From Bacteroidota bacterium (lineage in GTDB: Bacteria; Bacteroidota; Bacteroidia; Bacteroidales; Paludibacteraceae): DNA of 64,000 bases. The number at the start of each line of letters is the position of its first letter. Position 1 is the first letter of the stretch. Of the stretch, positions 42,935 through 52,510 are shown piece by piece. The stretch lies in the NCBI GenBank assembly GCA_023391625.1, contig JAEWAN010000019.1, forward strand, positions 1 through 64,000. The letters run 5' to 3'. The notes below the pieces were generated by a model, which was not told where the DNA came from, searched no databases, and was given only the letters and a program-made list of their open reading frames with translations. A program made the position numbers and the translations under genes.

Positions 42935-45076
42935 TTATACCAGGACAAAATCCAGTTGTTTTTTATCCAGATTGGCCTTTGCTATCTTTACGGTAAGCGG
43001 ATCGCCCAACTGATATTTACGATGGTAACGACGTCCGACAAGACAATAATTTTTTTCATCAAATGTATAATAATCATCGTCCAGGTCGCGTATAGGAATC
43101 ATGCCTTCGCATTTGTTTTCGATCAACTCTACATAAATGCCCCATTCGGTCACTCCTGATATAACTCCGTCATATACCTGCCCGATATGTTCAGACATGA
43201 ATTCCACCTGCTTATATTTGATTGAGGCGCGCTCTGCATTGGCTGCCAGTTGCTCCATATCCGAACTATGCTGACAGTATTCCTCCCATTGTTTTTTGTC
43301 CACACTGCTGCCCCCATTCATATAACGCTCCAAGAGACGGTGTACCATCATATCCGGATAACGCCGGATAGGAGATGTGAAGTGGGTATAGTACTCAAAA
43401 GCTAAACCATAGTGCCCGATATTGGTTGTAGAGTAAATGGCTTTTGCCATAGAACGGATAGCCAGCGTTTCAATAAGATCCTGCTCTTTTTTACCTTGCA
43501 CGTTATCCAGCAAACGATTGATTGACTTAGAAACTTCTGTCTTTTTTCCGCTGATTTTAAGGTAATAGCCAAATCGTTTGATAAACTCGGAAAAATTACC
43601 CAGCTTTTCCGGATTGGGCGTATCATGAATACGATATACAAATGTTTTTGCTTTCTGACCTTTCTGGGGTTTCCCTACATGCGCTGCAACCATCCGGTTT
43701 GCCAACAACATAAATTCTTCAACCAGCTTGTTTGAGTCTTTCTGCTCTTTAAAATAAACGCTCAAAGGTTTTCCTTTTTCATCGATATCAAAACGTACTT
43801 CAACCCTGTCAAATGCTATCGCGCCTTTGGCAAAACGACGTTCCCGCAGCTTCTTAGCCAATCTGTCCAAAGTCAGGACTTCTTCTTTCAAATCTCCCTC
43901 ACCCGTTTCAATAATAGCCTGCGCCTCTTCATAAGTAAAACGCCGATCGCTGCGTATCACAGTACGCGCAATCGTATAATCCAGCACTTCCGCTTCTTCA
44001 TTCATCTGGAACAACACGGAAAAAGTAAGTTTATCTTCATCCGGACGCAAGGAACAGATTCCATTGGACAAATGTTCCGGAAGCATCGGAATGGTGCGGT
44101 CTACCAAATAAACCGAGGTGGCACGGCGAAACGCTTCTTCTTCTATAATACTATTAGGCCGGACATAATGCGTCACGTCCGCAATATGTACTCCGACTTC
44201 CCAAAGGCCATCGGATAATTTTCTAACCGACAAAGCATCGTCAAAATCTTTTGCATCGCGCGGGTCTATCGTAAATGTAGTTACGTTACGCATATCAAGA
44301 CGTTTTGCCACTTCTTCCGGTGTAATTCCGGCATCAATCCGGTCTGCCTCCCTCTCTACTTTTTCCGGATATGTATATGGTAATCCGAATTCTGCCAGGA
44401 TAGCATGCATTTCTGTATTATTATCGCCCTTATCACCCAAAATATCAATCACTTCACCCACCGGATTCTTTTGTTTTCCATCCCACGAGAGCAATTTCAC
44501 TACCGCTTTTTGTCCATTCTTTCCTCCCTTCAGTTTATCAATAGGGATGAATATATCTGAAGCCATAACCCGGTTATCCAATAATAAAAATGCATAATTA
44601 TCGGAAACGTCCAACGTTCCGACAAATGTATCACGTGAACGTTCAAGCACTTCTACCACTTCTCCTTCCGGTTCCTGTCCACGCCTACGGGCATACAAAA
44701 ACACTTTAACACGGTCGTTAACCAAAGCGTGACGCGTTTTGCGTTCCGGGATAAACACCGGCTCTCCATCGTCGTCCGGAATCAAATATGATTTTACTCC
44801 CCTACGCTCTATACGCCCGGTAATGTATCCGCCACGGGGATTTATTTTATATTTCCCCCTAGACACTTTAACGAGGAACTCCTCATCCAGCAGAGTGAGC
44901 ATCACTTCTTCTATCAACATACGCTGCGACTCCGACTGTACTCCTAACACGGCCGAAATTTGCTTATAATTAAATGTTTTATCTTGATTGTCATTGAATA
45001 CAGCAATGACTTTCTGCGTAATTTCTTTTCTGCTTAAACGCTGAGAAGCAGGTATTTTTTTCTTTTTCTTAGACAT
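42935..45076 (-). CDS. rnr: Ribonuclease R
   Basis: 713 residues. A winged-helix N-terminus (about 12-80; RKEITQKVIAVFNDNQDK), two cold-shock domains (about 85-240; GYITGRIERRG), the RNB catalytic domain (about 255-590) with the metal Asp cluster DPRDAKDFDDAL (about 274-285), and a C-terminal S1 domain (about 630-713; YDGVISGVTEWGIYVEL). It degrades structured RNA 3' to 5', acting in RNA turnover and rRNA quality control. The N-terminus MSKKKKKIP is basic. A TATATTTG box lies about 78 bases upstream and a terminator follows, so it is probably transcribed alone, though the kinase gene lies downstream on the same strand after 174 bases. Confidence 0.95.
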   Translation of the reverse strand: MSKKKKKIPASQRLSRKEITQKVIAVFNDNQDKTFNYKQISAVLGVQSESQRMLIEEVMLTLLDEEFLVKVSRGKYKINPRGGYITGRIERRGVKSYLIPDDDGEPVFIPERKTRHALVNDRVKVFLYARRRGQEPEGEVVEVLERSRDTFVGTLDVSDNYAFLLLDNRVMASDIFIPIDKLKGGKNGQKAVVKLLSWDGKQKNPVGEVIDILGDKGDNNTEMHAILAEFGLPYTYPEKVEREADRIDAGITPEEVAKRLDMRNVTTFTIDPRDAKDFDDALSVRKLSDGLWEVGVHIADVTHYVRPNSIIEEEAFRRATSVYLVDRTIPMLPEHLSNGICSLRPDEDKLTFSVLFQMNEEAEVLDYTIARTVIRSDRRFTYEEAQAIIETGEGDLKEEVLTLDRLAKKLRERRFAKGAIAFDRVEVRFDIDEKGKPLSVYFKEQKDSNKLVEEFMLLANRMVAAHVGKPQKGQKAKTFVYRIHDTPNPEKLGNFSEFIKRFGYYLKISGKKTEVSKSINRLLDNVQGKKEQDLIETLAIRSMAKAIYSTTNIGHYGLAFEYYTHFTSPIRRYPDMMVHRLLERYMNGGSSVDKKQWEEYCQHSSDMEQLAANAERASIKYKQVEFMSEHIGQVYDGVISGVTEWGIYVELIENKCEGMIPIRDLDDDYYTFDEKNYCLVGRRYHRKYQLGDPLTVKIAKANLDKKQLDFVLV

Positions 45077-45153
45077 AATTCTCTATAAATATAAATCTTT
45101 TTTCAGAGCTCTTTTTTAATAAAACAGTTCAGGTATTACAGGCTCACCTCCTG

Positions 45154-45161
45154 CAAATATA
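45154..45161 (-). promoter_or_regulatory. Promoter -7 box TATATTTG of rnr
   Basis: Exact TAnnTTTG on the minus strand; leader of about 78 bases. Confidence 0.5.
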
Positions 45162-45376
45162 CAATAAAGCTCAGATAATGTATTGTTTTTACCAATGAAA
45201 ACAAACCTTGTGAAGCGAATAAAACAGGAAGCGATTGCTTTCAATAACTTTCCGAATAAGACTGCCACCAATGGCATGTATCCAAATTAGTATTTGTGTT
45301 TTAAACAAAAATATACGGCTTTTGTTTTTTCATTTTCCTGATTTTAAATAATTATTTTCCTTTAATAAAAAATTTA

Positions 45377-45384
45377 TACATTTG
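45377..45384 (+). promoter_or_regulatory. Promoter -7 box TACATTTG of the lipid kinase
   Basis: Exact TAnnTTTG, 39 bases upstream of the ATG at 45424. Confidence 0.6.
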
Positions 45385-45423
45385 CACACTCCTGGATCTG
45401 AAGTGTTAGAGAGAAATTAAAAA

Positions 45424-46311
45424 ATGAAGAAACAGATCGCATTCATTATCAATCCTAAATCCGGAATCATCAATAAGCAAAAAATTCCTGGGCTTATTGA
45501 AAAAGAGTTGGATAAACAACGTTTCCAACCGGAAATCGTTTTTACCAAATATGCCGGACATGCAACAAAACTTGCCCTTGAATTTGTAGAAAAGGGATTC
45601 GAATACATCGTTGCTGTGGGAGGCGACGGCACCGTGAATGAAATAGCCATGGTACTACGCCATAATTCCGCGGCTTTGGGCATCATACCGATAGGTTCCG
45701 GAAACGGCCTGGCACGCCATCTGGGTATATCTATGAATGTGAAGAAGGCTATCAGACAACTGAACAACTCCAAAATATCAACCATCGATTACTGTTCACT
45801 AAACAACAAACCTTTTTTCTGCACTTGCGGAGTAGGATTCGATGCTTACATCAGCCAGGAATTTGACCGCGTGAAAAAGAGAGGGGTTTTCGCCTATCTG
45901 AAGAAAATATTCAAAGGCTTTTTTAAATACAAACCACACCATTATACAGTGGTGTGTGATGAAAAAGAAATAAAGACACAGGCTTTCCTTATTACTGTTG
46001 CCAATGCCTCACAATGGGGAAATAACGCTCATATTGCCCCAACCGCCAGCTTGAAAGACGGAAAGCTAAATATCACCATCATAAAAGAAATTCCATTCAG
46101 ACGCGCCCTGCGACAGGCTATCAAACTTTACACTAAAACAATAGACAACAACCGGTATATCCGGACTTTAACAGGACAGGAAATAATTATTACTGAAGAA
46201 GGGAATATGCCTTTTCACTTAGACGGAGAACCTTTAGGAGAAGCTCCACAGGTACATGTTTCTGTTGTCCACCAAGGGCTAAGGGTATTTTGCTCACAAG
46301 ATTTTCAATAG
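45424..46311 (+). CDS. Diacylglycerol-kinase-type lipid kinase (YegS/BmrU family)
   Basis: 295 residues, full length for the family. The DAGK catalytic domain begins IAFIINPKSG (5-14). The nucleotide loop is GGDGTVNEI (66-74), followed by PIGSGNGLARHLG (89-101). The C-terminal beta-sandwich domain includes FHLDGEP, a strand conserved in DgkB and YegS. It phosphorylates diacylglycerol or a related lipid or sphingoid alcohol using ATP at the inner membrane. Bacteroidales make sphingolipids, so a sphingoid substrate is possible, but nothing here proves it. Single-gene unit with a TACATTTG box; no terminator hairpin is visible. Confidence 0.9.
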   Translation: MKKQIAFIINPKSGIINKQKIPGLIEKELDKQRFQPEIVFTKYAGHATKLALEFVEKGFEYIVAVGGDGTVNEIAMVLRHNSAALGIIPIGSGNGLARHLGISMNVKKAIRQLNNSKISTIDYCSLNNKPFFCTCGVGFDAYISQEFDRVKKRGVFAYLKKIFKGFFKYKPHHYTVVCDEKEIKTQAFLITVANASQWGNNAHIAPTASLKDGKLNITIIKEIPFRRALRQAIKLYTKTIDNNRYIRTLTGQEIIITEEGNMPFHLDGEPLGEAPQVHVSVVHQGLRVFCSQDFQ

Positions 46312-46728
46312 ATATTTTCCTACACAAACAAACCTACCTGTAAATCGCAGTTCATTTTCTTAATATCACAATTTACAACAAGAGCTATCATAATCTACCG
46401 TTTAAAAACACGGCGAATCTAAACCTATATCAACTTTATTACCATACCGCTTATTTTCATTGTCATATCTGCAAAACTTCTCTACCACACACCTATTCAA
46501 AACAAAAGTAAAAGGCTCCCGACTTCTCCATCATTTTTATTAAAATTATACTTTTTTTATAACAAAAAATCCGATGTATTTGCAATAATATTCTGATTAT
46601 TATTCCAATACATCTATCACAAAATTTTAACATCAATAAACCAAAAAATCAAGATTTCTTTCTTTTTTAAATCTTTTTTATTTTTGTGTCAATCTGTCAA
46701 TACCATAAAACAAGAAAAACAAACTAAT
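46312..46728. other. Intergenic region before the PrsW gene
   Basis: About 420 AT-rich bases holding the promoter box at 46679-46686. A gene, repeat or strong hairpin is not visible. Confidence 0.45.
46679..46686 (+). promoter_or_regulatory. Promoter -7 box TATTTTTG of the PrsW gene
   Basis: Exact TAnnTTTG. It overlaps an in-frame TTG at 46684, arguing that translation begins at the ATG at 46729. Confidence 0.55.
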
Positions 46729-47922
46729 ATGTCATTGTTATTATTATCTATACTGCCTACTGTTGTCATCTTAATTTATATCTATTATAAAGACAAGTAT
46801 GAGCAAGAACCGCTCAGTTTATTATTAGCTGCATTTGGAACCGGTATTTTAGCTACCGGATGTGTTTTTTTCACATTTGCCCTTTTAAAATCAACCATTC
46901 CATATACTATAAATACCGGGAACGGTGTTATAGATTCTTTTCTGAAATCTTTTTTTGAAGCGGCCATACCGGAAGAACTTTTTAAGTTTCTTGCCTTATA
47001 TATACTTATATGGAAAAATCCCAACTTTAATGAACGGTTTGACGGCATTATTTACGCCGTATTCGTATCCTTAGGACTCGCCACATTTGAAAACATTTTA
47101 TATGTATTCAGTTACGGGCATGAAGTAGGAATTGCACGGGCTATACTTTCAGTTCCGGCACACGCTCTGTTCGGGGTAGCAATGGGATATTATTTTTCTT
47201 TTGCTAAATTTACGCCCCAAAGCAGAAAAAGATATTTAACGCTATCCTTAGTCGTTCCTATCCTGCTGCATGGTATTTATGACTTTTTACCACTCCTTGT
47301 CGGCAAACTTGCCCAGACACACCCTCTTTTACCGGCCGTTCTGATGTTTGCTTTTTTAGCTTTCGTAATCTTCTTGTGGGTACAAGGTCTGAAAAAAATT
47401 AAAAGGTTGTCCTCTGACTTTTATTTCACCGACACACCAAATGTGAAAATAAAAAAAGAACATGTTTCGCCTAAAAACTCAGTATCAAAGAGCGCTATCT
47501 TCCAAACTAAATTCTGGTATGACACTGACCCTGCTCTATTTGATAGTGAAAGGGAGGCTATCCTTCAAAAGTACCCTCAGGCAACATTGGAAATAATAAA
47601 TGGTATCGTAAAATTTTCAATAGAAGTAAACTCTTTCTCCACTTGGAAAATACAACTTTCCTACGCACAAAATTACCGGAAGCTATCACAGCAATTACGG
47701 TTATATATTATCTTCCCTCCTCTCAATGAATTAATGGATAGGACAAATGAACTTCCCTATATGCGACAGGACTTATCTGGAAACTACTTTTTAGATCTAG
47801 CCCCCTACCAGAACCCTACGGGTGTTGAAACAATAAATAATGCTTTAACCTGGATTCATTTATTTGAGGACTGGAGCAATAAAAAAATCAAACTAAGCGA
47901 TTTTATCATCGACAAAGGATAA
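46729..47922 (+). CDS. PrsW-family intramembrane metalloprotease with C-terminal extension
   Basis: 397 residues from the ATG at 46729. Residues 1-225 hold about eight membrane helices with the PrsW metal-site signatures: PEELFKF (Glu82-Glu83), ATFENILY (Glu121), PAHALFG (His145) and LLHGIYDF (His181). PrsW cleaves anti-sigma factor RsiW in Bacillus; here the target is unknown, but the inner-membrane barrel protein of the ECF sigma operon could be one. Residues about 235-397 are a soluble extension (FWYDTDPALFDSEREAIL; YPQATLEIINGIV) not found in short PrsW proteins. It is transcribed alone. Confidence 0.87.
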   Translation: MSLLLLSILPTVVILIYIYYKDKYEQEPLSLLLAAFGTGILATGCVFFTFALLKSTIPYTINTGNGVIDSFLKSFFEAAIPEELFKFLALYILIWKNPNFNERFDGIIYAVFVSLGLATFENILYVFSYGHEVGIARAILSVPAHALFGVAMGYYFSFAKFTPQSRKRYLTLSLVVPILLHGIYDFLPLLVGKLAQTHPLLPAVLMFAFLAFVIFLWVQGLKKIKRLSSDFYFTDTPNVKIKKEHVSPKNSVSKSAIFQTKFWYDTDPALFDSEREAILQKYPQATLEIINGIVKFSIEVNSFSTWKIQLSYAQNYRKLSQQLRLYIIFPPLNELMDRTNELPYMRQDLSGNYFLDLAPYQNPTGVETINNALTWIHLFEDWSNKKIKLSDFIIDKG

Positions 47923-48293
47923 ATAATGAAATACGGATAATCATAAGCACAGGTTTCCAACATATTGGTACTCTCCTACGATTATAAATCTCATAGATAT
48001 TCCGTACACTTAGTCATCACAAAACAATGGATAAGAATTAACTTAATACACCTCAAACCGACATCTACTTTTCTTAATTAATTATTTATTAAAGAACCGG
48101 ATATAATAAAAAAGTAAAATCCACACACAACAATAACAGCTAAAACTCGTTTTTAAAAGGCATTTCAGAATATAGTTATATGTTTTGAAACAGTTTTTTC
48201 TTTGTTTTGTTATTACAAAAAAAAGTTATCTTTGGCGCTAAAATTTTAGACTAAAAACAAATAATCATTTTAAATTCAAAAAAATTAAACACT
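47923..48293. other. Intergenic region before the sugar transporter
   Basis: 371 AT-rich bases with the transporter promoter at the right end. No gene or clear terminator seen. Confidence 0.45.
48206..48234 (+). promoter_or_regulatory. Promoter of the sugar transporter and glucokinase
   Basis: TTTG at 48206-48209 and exact -7 TATCTTTG at 48227-48234 (17-base spacer), 59 bases upstream of the ATG at 48294. Confidence 0.65.
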
Positions 48294-49523
48294 ATGAGTA
48301 AACCGCAACAACAGCAAAGTTATACTTTTGCTCTTGCAGTCGTGATTATCGTTTGTTTCTTACTGGGCTTTGTGACCACGATGAACAACTCTATGATCGA
48401 CTTTTGTAAACAAACCTTTGGATTAACAGAATCACAAGGACAACTTGTCAACACCGCTTTTTACGGAGCTTACATCCTTTCTATTCCATTAGCGCTGCTT
48501 ATGAACAGATTCGGGTATAAAAAGACTTTGGTTTTAGGTTTAGGCGTGATTGCGCTAGGTTTCTTCCTTAACTTTTTAGGCATTGGCGCTTTTGGTGAAA
48601 ATACCAATGTTATTTATCCTATATTCTTAGCATGTATGTTCTGCGTTGCTATAGGTATTGTGTTATTACAATTAGTAGCCAACCCTTATGTAATGGTACT
48701 CGGAGCACCGGAAAGAGGAGCATTCCGAATGACTTTAAGTCAAACGTTCAACTCTTTGGCAACAACAGTTGCACCTCTTTTCGTATCTATGCTTATTGTT
48801 TCCGGAGTAGAAGGCTACAGCGCAAGTTCTATCAAAATGCCATTCCTCGGATTAGGTATCTTCACGTTAATTCTATGTCTGATATTATCATTCATCAAAT
48901 TACCTGCCATTAAAGAAGGTGAACAAGAGTACGAAAAAGGGAAAACCTATAAGTCAAGCGCATTCAAATATGCACATGTTTGGTTTGGCGCATTGGCCAT
49001 CTTTATGTACATGGGAGTTGAAATCGGTATTCCTAGTTTGCTTCCTGCAAAAATCCGTTCATTGATGGCTGCTGGAACAATAGCTGCAGGAGTTGACCCA
49101 ACAACTTTCCTTCCTTTCTACTGGGGTGGAATGTTATTAGGACGTGCTTTAGGTACTTTCATCTTATCTATAGCTAAACCTCGCCAGATTTTAACATCAT
49201 GCATTATCCTCAGCGTTATATGTGTGGCACTTTCATTCGTATTGCCAGGTATGTGGTCTATCTACGCCTTAATAGCAACAGGTTTGTTCCACTCAGTAAT
49301 GTGGCCTTTAATTTTCAATCTTGGATTGGCAGATTTAGGTCCGAATACAAAAGCTGCATCTGGTATCATCAATACCGGTGTTATCGGAGCTGCTACATTA
49401 ACTCCTATCATGGGTAAAATTGCTGATGATATAGGTCTTACCATTGCTATTGCCATGTTATTTGTTTACTATGCTTATATCTTACTTTTCTCCGGTAAAT
49501 TATCTAAAATACGGACGAAGTAA
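48294..49523 (+). CDS. MFS sugar:H+ symporter of the FucP/GluP type
   Basis: 409 residues with 12 membrane helices. The start QQSYTFALAVVIIVCFLLGFVTTMNNSM is typical of the FHS (fucose/glucose/galactose-H+) family, with FVTTMNN in helix 1. The internal word RFGYKKTLVLG (about 72-82) corresponds to the loop between helices 2 and 3. Later helices carry LGLADLGPNTKAASGII, whose Asn-rich turn is also family-typical. It imports glucose, galactose or a similar hexose. The following gene encodes a ROK glucokinase, so glucose is the most likely cargo. The pair is separated by a perfect 36-base palindrome that may adjust expression between the two. Confidence 0.9.
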   Translation: MSKPQQQQSYTFALAVVIIVCFLLGFVTTMNNSMIDFCKQTFGLTESQGQLVNTAFYGAYILSIPLALLMNRFGYKKTLVLGLGVIALGFFLNFLGIGAFGENTNVIYPIFLACMFCVAIGIVLLQLVANPYVMVLGAPERGAFRMTLSQTFNSLATTVAPLFVSMLIVSGVEGYSASSIKMPFLGLGIFTLILCLILSFIKLPAIKEGEQEYEKGKTYKSSAFKYAHVWFGALAIFMYMGVEIGIPSLLPAKIRSLMAAGTIAAGVDPTTFLPFYWGGMLLGRALGTFILSIAKPRQILTSCIILSVICVALSFVLPGMWSIYALIATGLFHSVMWPLIFNLGLADLGPNTKAASGIINTGVIGAATLTPIMGKIADDIGLTIAIAMLFVYYAYILLFSGKLSKIRTK

Positions 49524-49558
49524 ACAGTATATATTCTTATAAATCATGTATAATACAA

Positions 49559-49594
49559 TAAATGTCCATCCCGGAATTCCGGGATGGACATTTA
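49559..49594 (+). repeat. Perfect 36-base palindrome between transporter and glucokinase genes
   Basis: The two 18-base halves (49559-49576 and 49577-49594) are exact reverse complements with no spacer, centred on GGAATTCC. As RNA it would form a very stable hairpin; no T run follows. It may be an attenuator, a processing or stability element for the upstream mRNA, or a protein-binding dyad. An ATG in the left arm is not a credible start. Confidence 0.85.
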
Positions 49595-49648
49595 AGTAAA
49601 CAGGGACACATAAAGTGTACTTTAAACAACAAAAAAACTTATACAAAA

Positions 49649-50599
49649 ATGGAAAAACCTTATGTAGTCGGAATTGATATCGGCGGTACAAATACTGTAT
49701 TCGGTATTGTCGATGCCCGGGGTAACGTGATATCAAAAGGAGCTATCAAAACAAATACTCACAATGATATCCACCTATATATGGAAGAACTGTATAACAA
49801 TCTGTCTATTTTAATTGAAGAAACCGGTGGCATTGACAAAATAAAAGGAATCGGAGTAGGAGCTCCGAATGCTAATTACTACACGGGAAATATAGAACAT
49901 GCAGCCAATCTGGCGTGGAAAGGTATTGTTCCTTTCAGAAACATTATTTCTGATAAATTTAACCTCCCTGCCGCTATAACAAACGACGCCAACGCAGCTG
50001 CAGTAGGCGAAATGACCTACGGAGCTGCCCGGGGAATGAAAAATTTCATTATGCTTACCCTCGGAACCGGTGTAGGAAGCGGTATTGTTATCGACGGTAA
50101 AATAGTGTACGGACATGATGGATTCGCCGGAGAATTAGGACATACTACTGCTATACGCCATAACGGACGCTTATGCGGTTGCGGCAGGTACGGCTGCCTT
50201 GAAACTTACACTTCAGCCACAGGAGTCGCACGTTCTGCACGGGAATATCTTGAAATGAGCAAAGAACCGAGCTTATTAAGAAATCTTTCTGAAATAACCT
50301 CCAAAGATGTATATGAAGCTGCAATACAAGGCGACCCCGCTGCTAAAAAGATTTTTGAATATACCGGTAAAATATTGGGAGAATCTATTGCCGACTTCGT
50401 TGCATTCAGTTCACCAGAAGCTATTGTATTGTTTGGCGGACTTACAAAATCCGGGCATTTATTAATAGACCCGCTTGTGGAAAACATGGAGAAAAATTTA
50501 TTCCCGATATGGAAAGGAAAGATAAAGGTACTTACCTCCGAACTAAAAGAAGCTGATGCTGCAATACTTGGAGCCAGCGCATTAGCATGGGAAATATAA
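49649..50599 (+). CDS. ROK-family glucokinase
   Basis: 316 residues from the ATG at 49649; the earlier ATG at 49562 lies inside the palindrome and gives no conserved sequence. ATP-binding DIGGTN (10-15), catalytic Asp in NDANAAAVGE (D113), GELGHTT with sugar-binding Glu162 and zinc His165, and the ROK zinc site CGCGRYGC (Cys176, 178, 183). It phosphorylates glucose (possibly another hexose) to the 6-phosphate in the cytosol. ROK repressors carry an N-terminal helix-turn-helix, absent here, so this is a kinase. It pairs with the FucP/GluP transporter in one unit. Confidence 0.92.
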   Translation: MEKPYVVGIDIGGTNTVFGIVDARGNVISKGAIKTNTHNDIHLYMEELYNNLSILIEETGGIDKIKGIGVGAPNANYYTGNIEHAANLAWKGIVPFRNIISDKFNLPAAITNDANAAAVGEMTYGAARGMKNFIMLTLGTGVGSGIVIDGKIVYGHDGFAGELGHTTAIRHNGRLCGCGRYGCLETYTSATGVARSAREYLEMSKEPSLLRNLSEITSKDVYEAAIQGDPAAKKIFEYTGKILGESIADFVAFSSPEAIVLFGGLTKSGHLLIDPLVENMEKNLFPIWKGKIKVLTSELKEADAAILGASALAWEI

Positions 50600-50708
50600 C
50601 ATGTAATTTTTTCTGTTTCAATAACATATAATTGCAAAAGGAGCTATTCCAAAAGCCCAAAAACTTGAAAACAAGTTCATAATTTATAATCCGCACAATG
50701 TAATGTTC

Positions 50709-50762
50709 ATGATAAGTACCATTTGACACCTACATTTTAAGGGATAAAGTGGTACTTATCAT
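50709..50762. repeat. 13-base inverted repeat downstream of the glucokinase gene
   Basis: 50709-50721 and 50750-50762 are exact reverse complements around a 28-base loop. No T run follows, so a normal terminator is unlikely. It could be a small mobile-element end, a recombination site or an RNA hairpin. Confidence 0.6.
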
Positions 50763-51870
50763 TTAATCAAATACAAATTGTAGCCTTGGCTGATCGAATC
50801 TTGATATTTGAAACAGACGCTTATATATCACACGAAAATGCTATTAATAAAATTCCCGGACTTCTTATTTTACCAAGTATAAAAAAACAGCCTACTTACA
50901 TTCCGGATAAAATTTTCAGACAATTCTACCATGCACACAACAAAAAGAGTTTAAATATGAATGTCATATATCATAAAATAACATTGTCGCACTCTTGATG
51001 ACGAACTTAAGGATAAAAAATATTTGCTCCACCCCTCCTTCCCTCTCGTAAAAACAGGCAAAATTAATTTTTCTCCACAGCTTTTTCTTATTCTAAGAAA
51101 AGCCCATTTTAACATCTAATGCAAACTTGAAATTTTCTAAGAACAGCAACTCTGCAAAATTCTTCACAACATTATTAATTGAAGTTTTCATACAAATACT
51201 CGTAACTATAGATATCCCATCAGACACTTTATATTCCCACGTTTCCAAGCTTTTTACTAAAATAAAATCAAAAAGCTATCTACCAATAAATCTATTTGTA
51301 ATCATTTTTCCTTTCAAACTAAAGGAGATAAATTAGGGTAATATTTTTGTCTTAAGCTTTTTCATTCCACACTCACCTCAGTACAAACGAACAATAATTA
51401 ACATAAAAAATAAATATCTGATTTCTAAATGTATTTATTTAAAGATTTTGTATTACACTATCTTTTGAACAAATATATTTTATCCCAAAGTGTTTACAGC
51501 CCCCAAACAAACACTAAATCATTGTTTTACAAATAATTAAAACAAAACCCTATTCTAATAAATACTAATTTATAATTATCTGAAAATGAAAACAACCTTT
51601 TTCTTAAAAATTTATTTTTATTACAACAATACAGTTACTGACAGATAAACAGCTATATATAAAGCATATATAAACTAAAACTCTTATATAATATGAATAC
51701 TCACTCCAAATCACGGCAGAACAATAATTAATAAAATAAAAATCATTTCTATAAAAAAAAGCCAAATAAAACTATTATAATATTTGTATAATCGGCATTA
51801 TACTACTAATAATCAAACATATAAATATGCCTAATACCGGATTTCACAGAGAAGAAAGAAAAATGAATAG

Positions 51871-51901
51871 TTGCATATAAAGCTAAATAAGTGTAATTTT
51901 G
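51871..51901 (+). promoter_or_regulatory. Likely promoter of the polysaccharide operon
   Basis: TTG (51871-51873), 20-base spacer, exact -7 TAATTTTG (51894-51901). It is the last good box before the WecA-like gene and would give a leader of about 610 bases, inviting control by antitermination or attenuation. Confidence 0.5.
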
Positions 51902-52038
51902 CAGTACAAGAATATTCACTTTCATATTTAGAAAGGAAATAAATAAAAATAATAAATATCAGAGGATATAAGTTATACAAGATTCAAGAGGATTTGGTCA
52001 ATCTCAAAATTTCATAGGTGTTACAAGGGAGACTAGAG

Positions 52039-52053
52039 GATATAAATTAAAAG
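52039..52053 (+). repeat. First copy of GATATAAATTAAAAG
   Basis: Identical to the element at 52496-52510. A looser version (GATATAAGTTA) begins at 51965. It lies in the operon leader, 457 bases before the second copy. Confidence 0.4.
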
Positions 52054-52146
52054 GTATAAAAATCATTAAACAGTTCACTCATTCGTCAACATATATATTT
52101 GGTATTTAAAACTATAAAAGACGAATAAAAATATAACTGATACGAC

Positions 52147-52170
52147 TCAAATACATAATGATGTATTTGA
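52147..52170 (+). repeat. Hairpin in the polysaccharide operon leader
   Basis: A 10-base perfect stem TCAAATACAT / ATGTATTTGA with an AATG loop. AT-only pairing makes it weak. Confidence 0.45.
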
Positions 52171-52315
52171 CATATCTATAAAACAGAACCGACTTACACC
52201 ACACTAATATAGTCTTTTCATATATTTTTATAAAAACAAATGAAGATTACTATTTCAACATCCAATCCAAAGGCAAGATCTTAAAAAACATCTTTTTATT
52301 AAAAAAGCGGATGAA

Positions 52316-52334
52316 AGTATTAGTTACTAATACT
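52316..52334 (+). repeat. Hairpin in the polysaccharide operon leader
   Basis: An 8-base perfect stem AGTATTAG / CTAATACT with a 3-base loop. Confidence 0.4.
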
Positions 52335-52455
52335 GGATTTTCCGGTTGATCTCATATTTATATAAATCTAAAATTAAAATTAATAAAAAATTTTAAAGTT
52401 TATTGTCAGAAAAGAACTTATGATAATATATAAATATTCGAAATAACAAATGAAA

Positions 52456-52474
52456 TCTGTGATACAGTCACAGA
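52456..52474 (+). repeat. Hairpin in the polysaccharide operon leader
   Basis: A 7-base perfect stem TCTGTGA / TCACAGA with a 5-base loop, 38 bases before the WecA-like start codon. Confidence 0.4.
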
Positions 52475-52495
52475 CATTAAAACAGGATTAAAAAC

Positions 52496-52510
52496 GATAT
52501 AAATTAAAAG
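52496..52510 (+). repeat. Second copy of GATATAAATTAAAAG, directly before the WecA-like start codon
   Basis: It occupies the ribosome-entry position, ending 2 bases before the ATG at 52513. The first copy is at 52039-52053. Confidence 0.4.

Larger units (their letters stand above)
45077..45423. other. Divergent intergenic region between rnr and the lipid kinase
   Basis: It contains the rnr box (45154-45161) and the lipid-kinase box (45377-45384). The remaining bases show no gene or structured element. Confidence 0.45.

Noticed and set aside
50786..50998. 70-codon frame starting with TTG in the gene-free region
   Set aside because: No promoter box, no recognised words, and composition equal to the surrounding non-coding DNA.
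51127..51336. 69-codon frame starting with TTG in the gene-free region
   Set aside because: Same reasons; an AT-rich chance frame.
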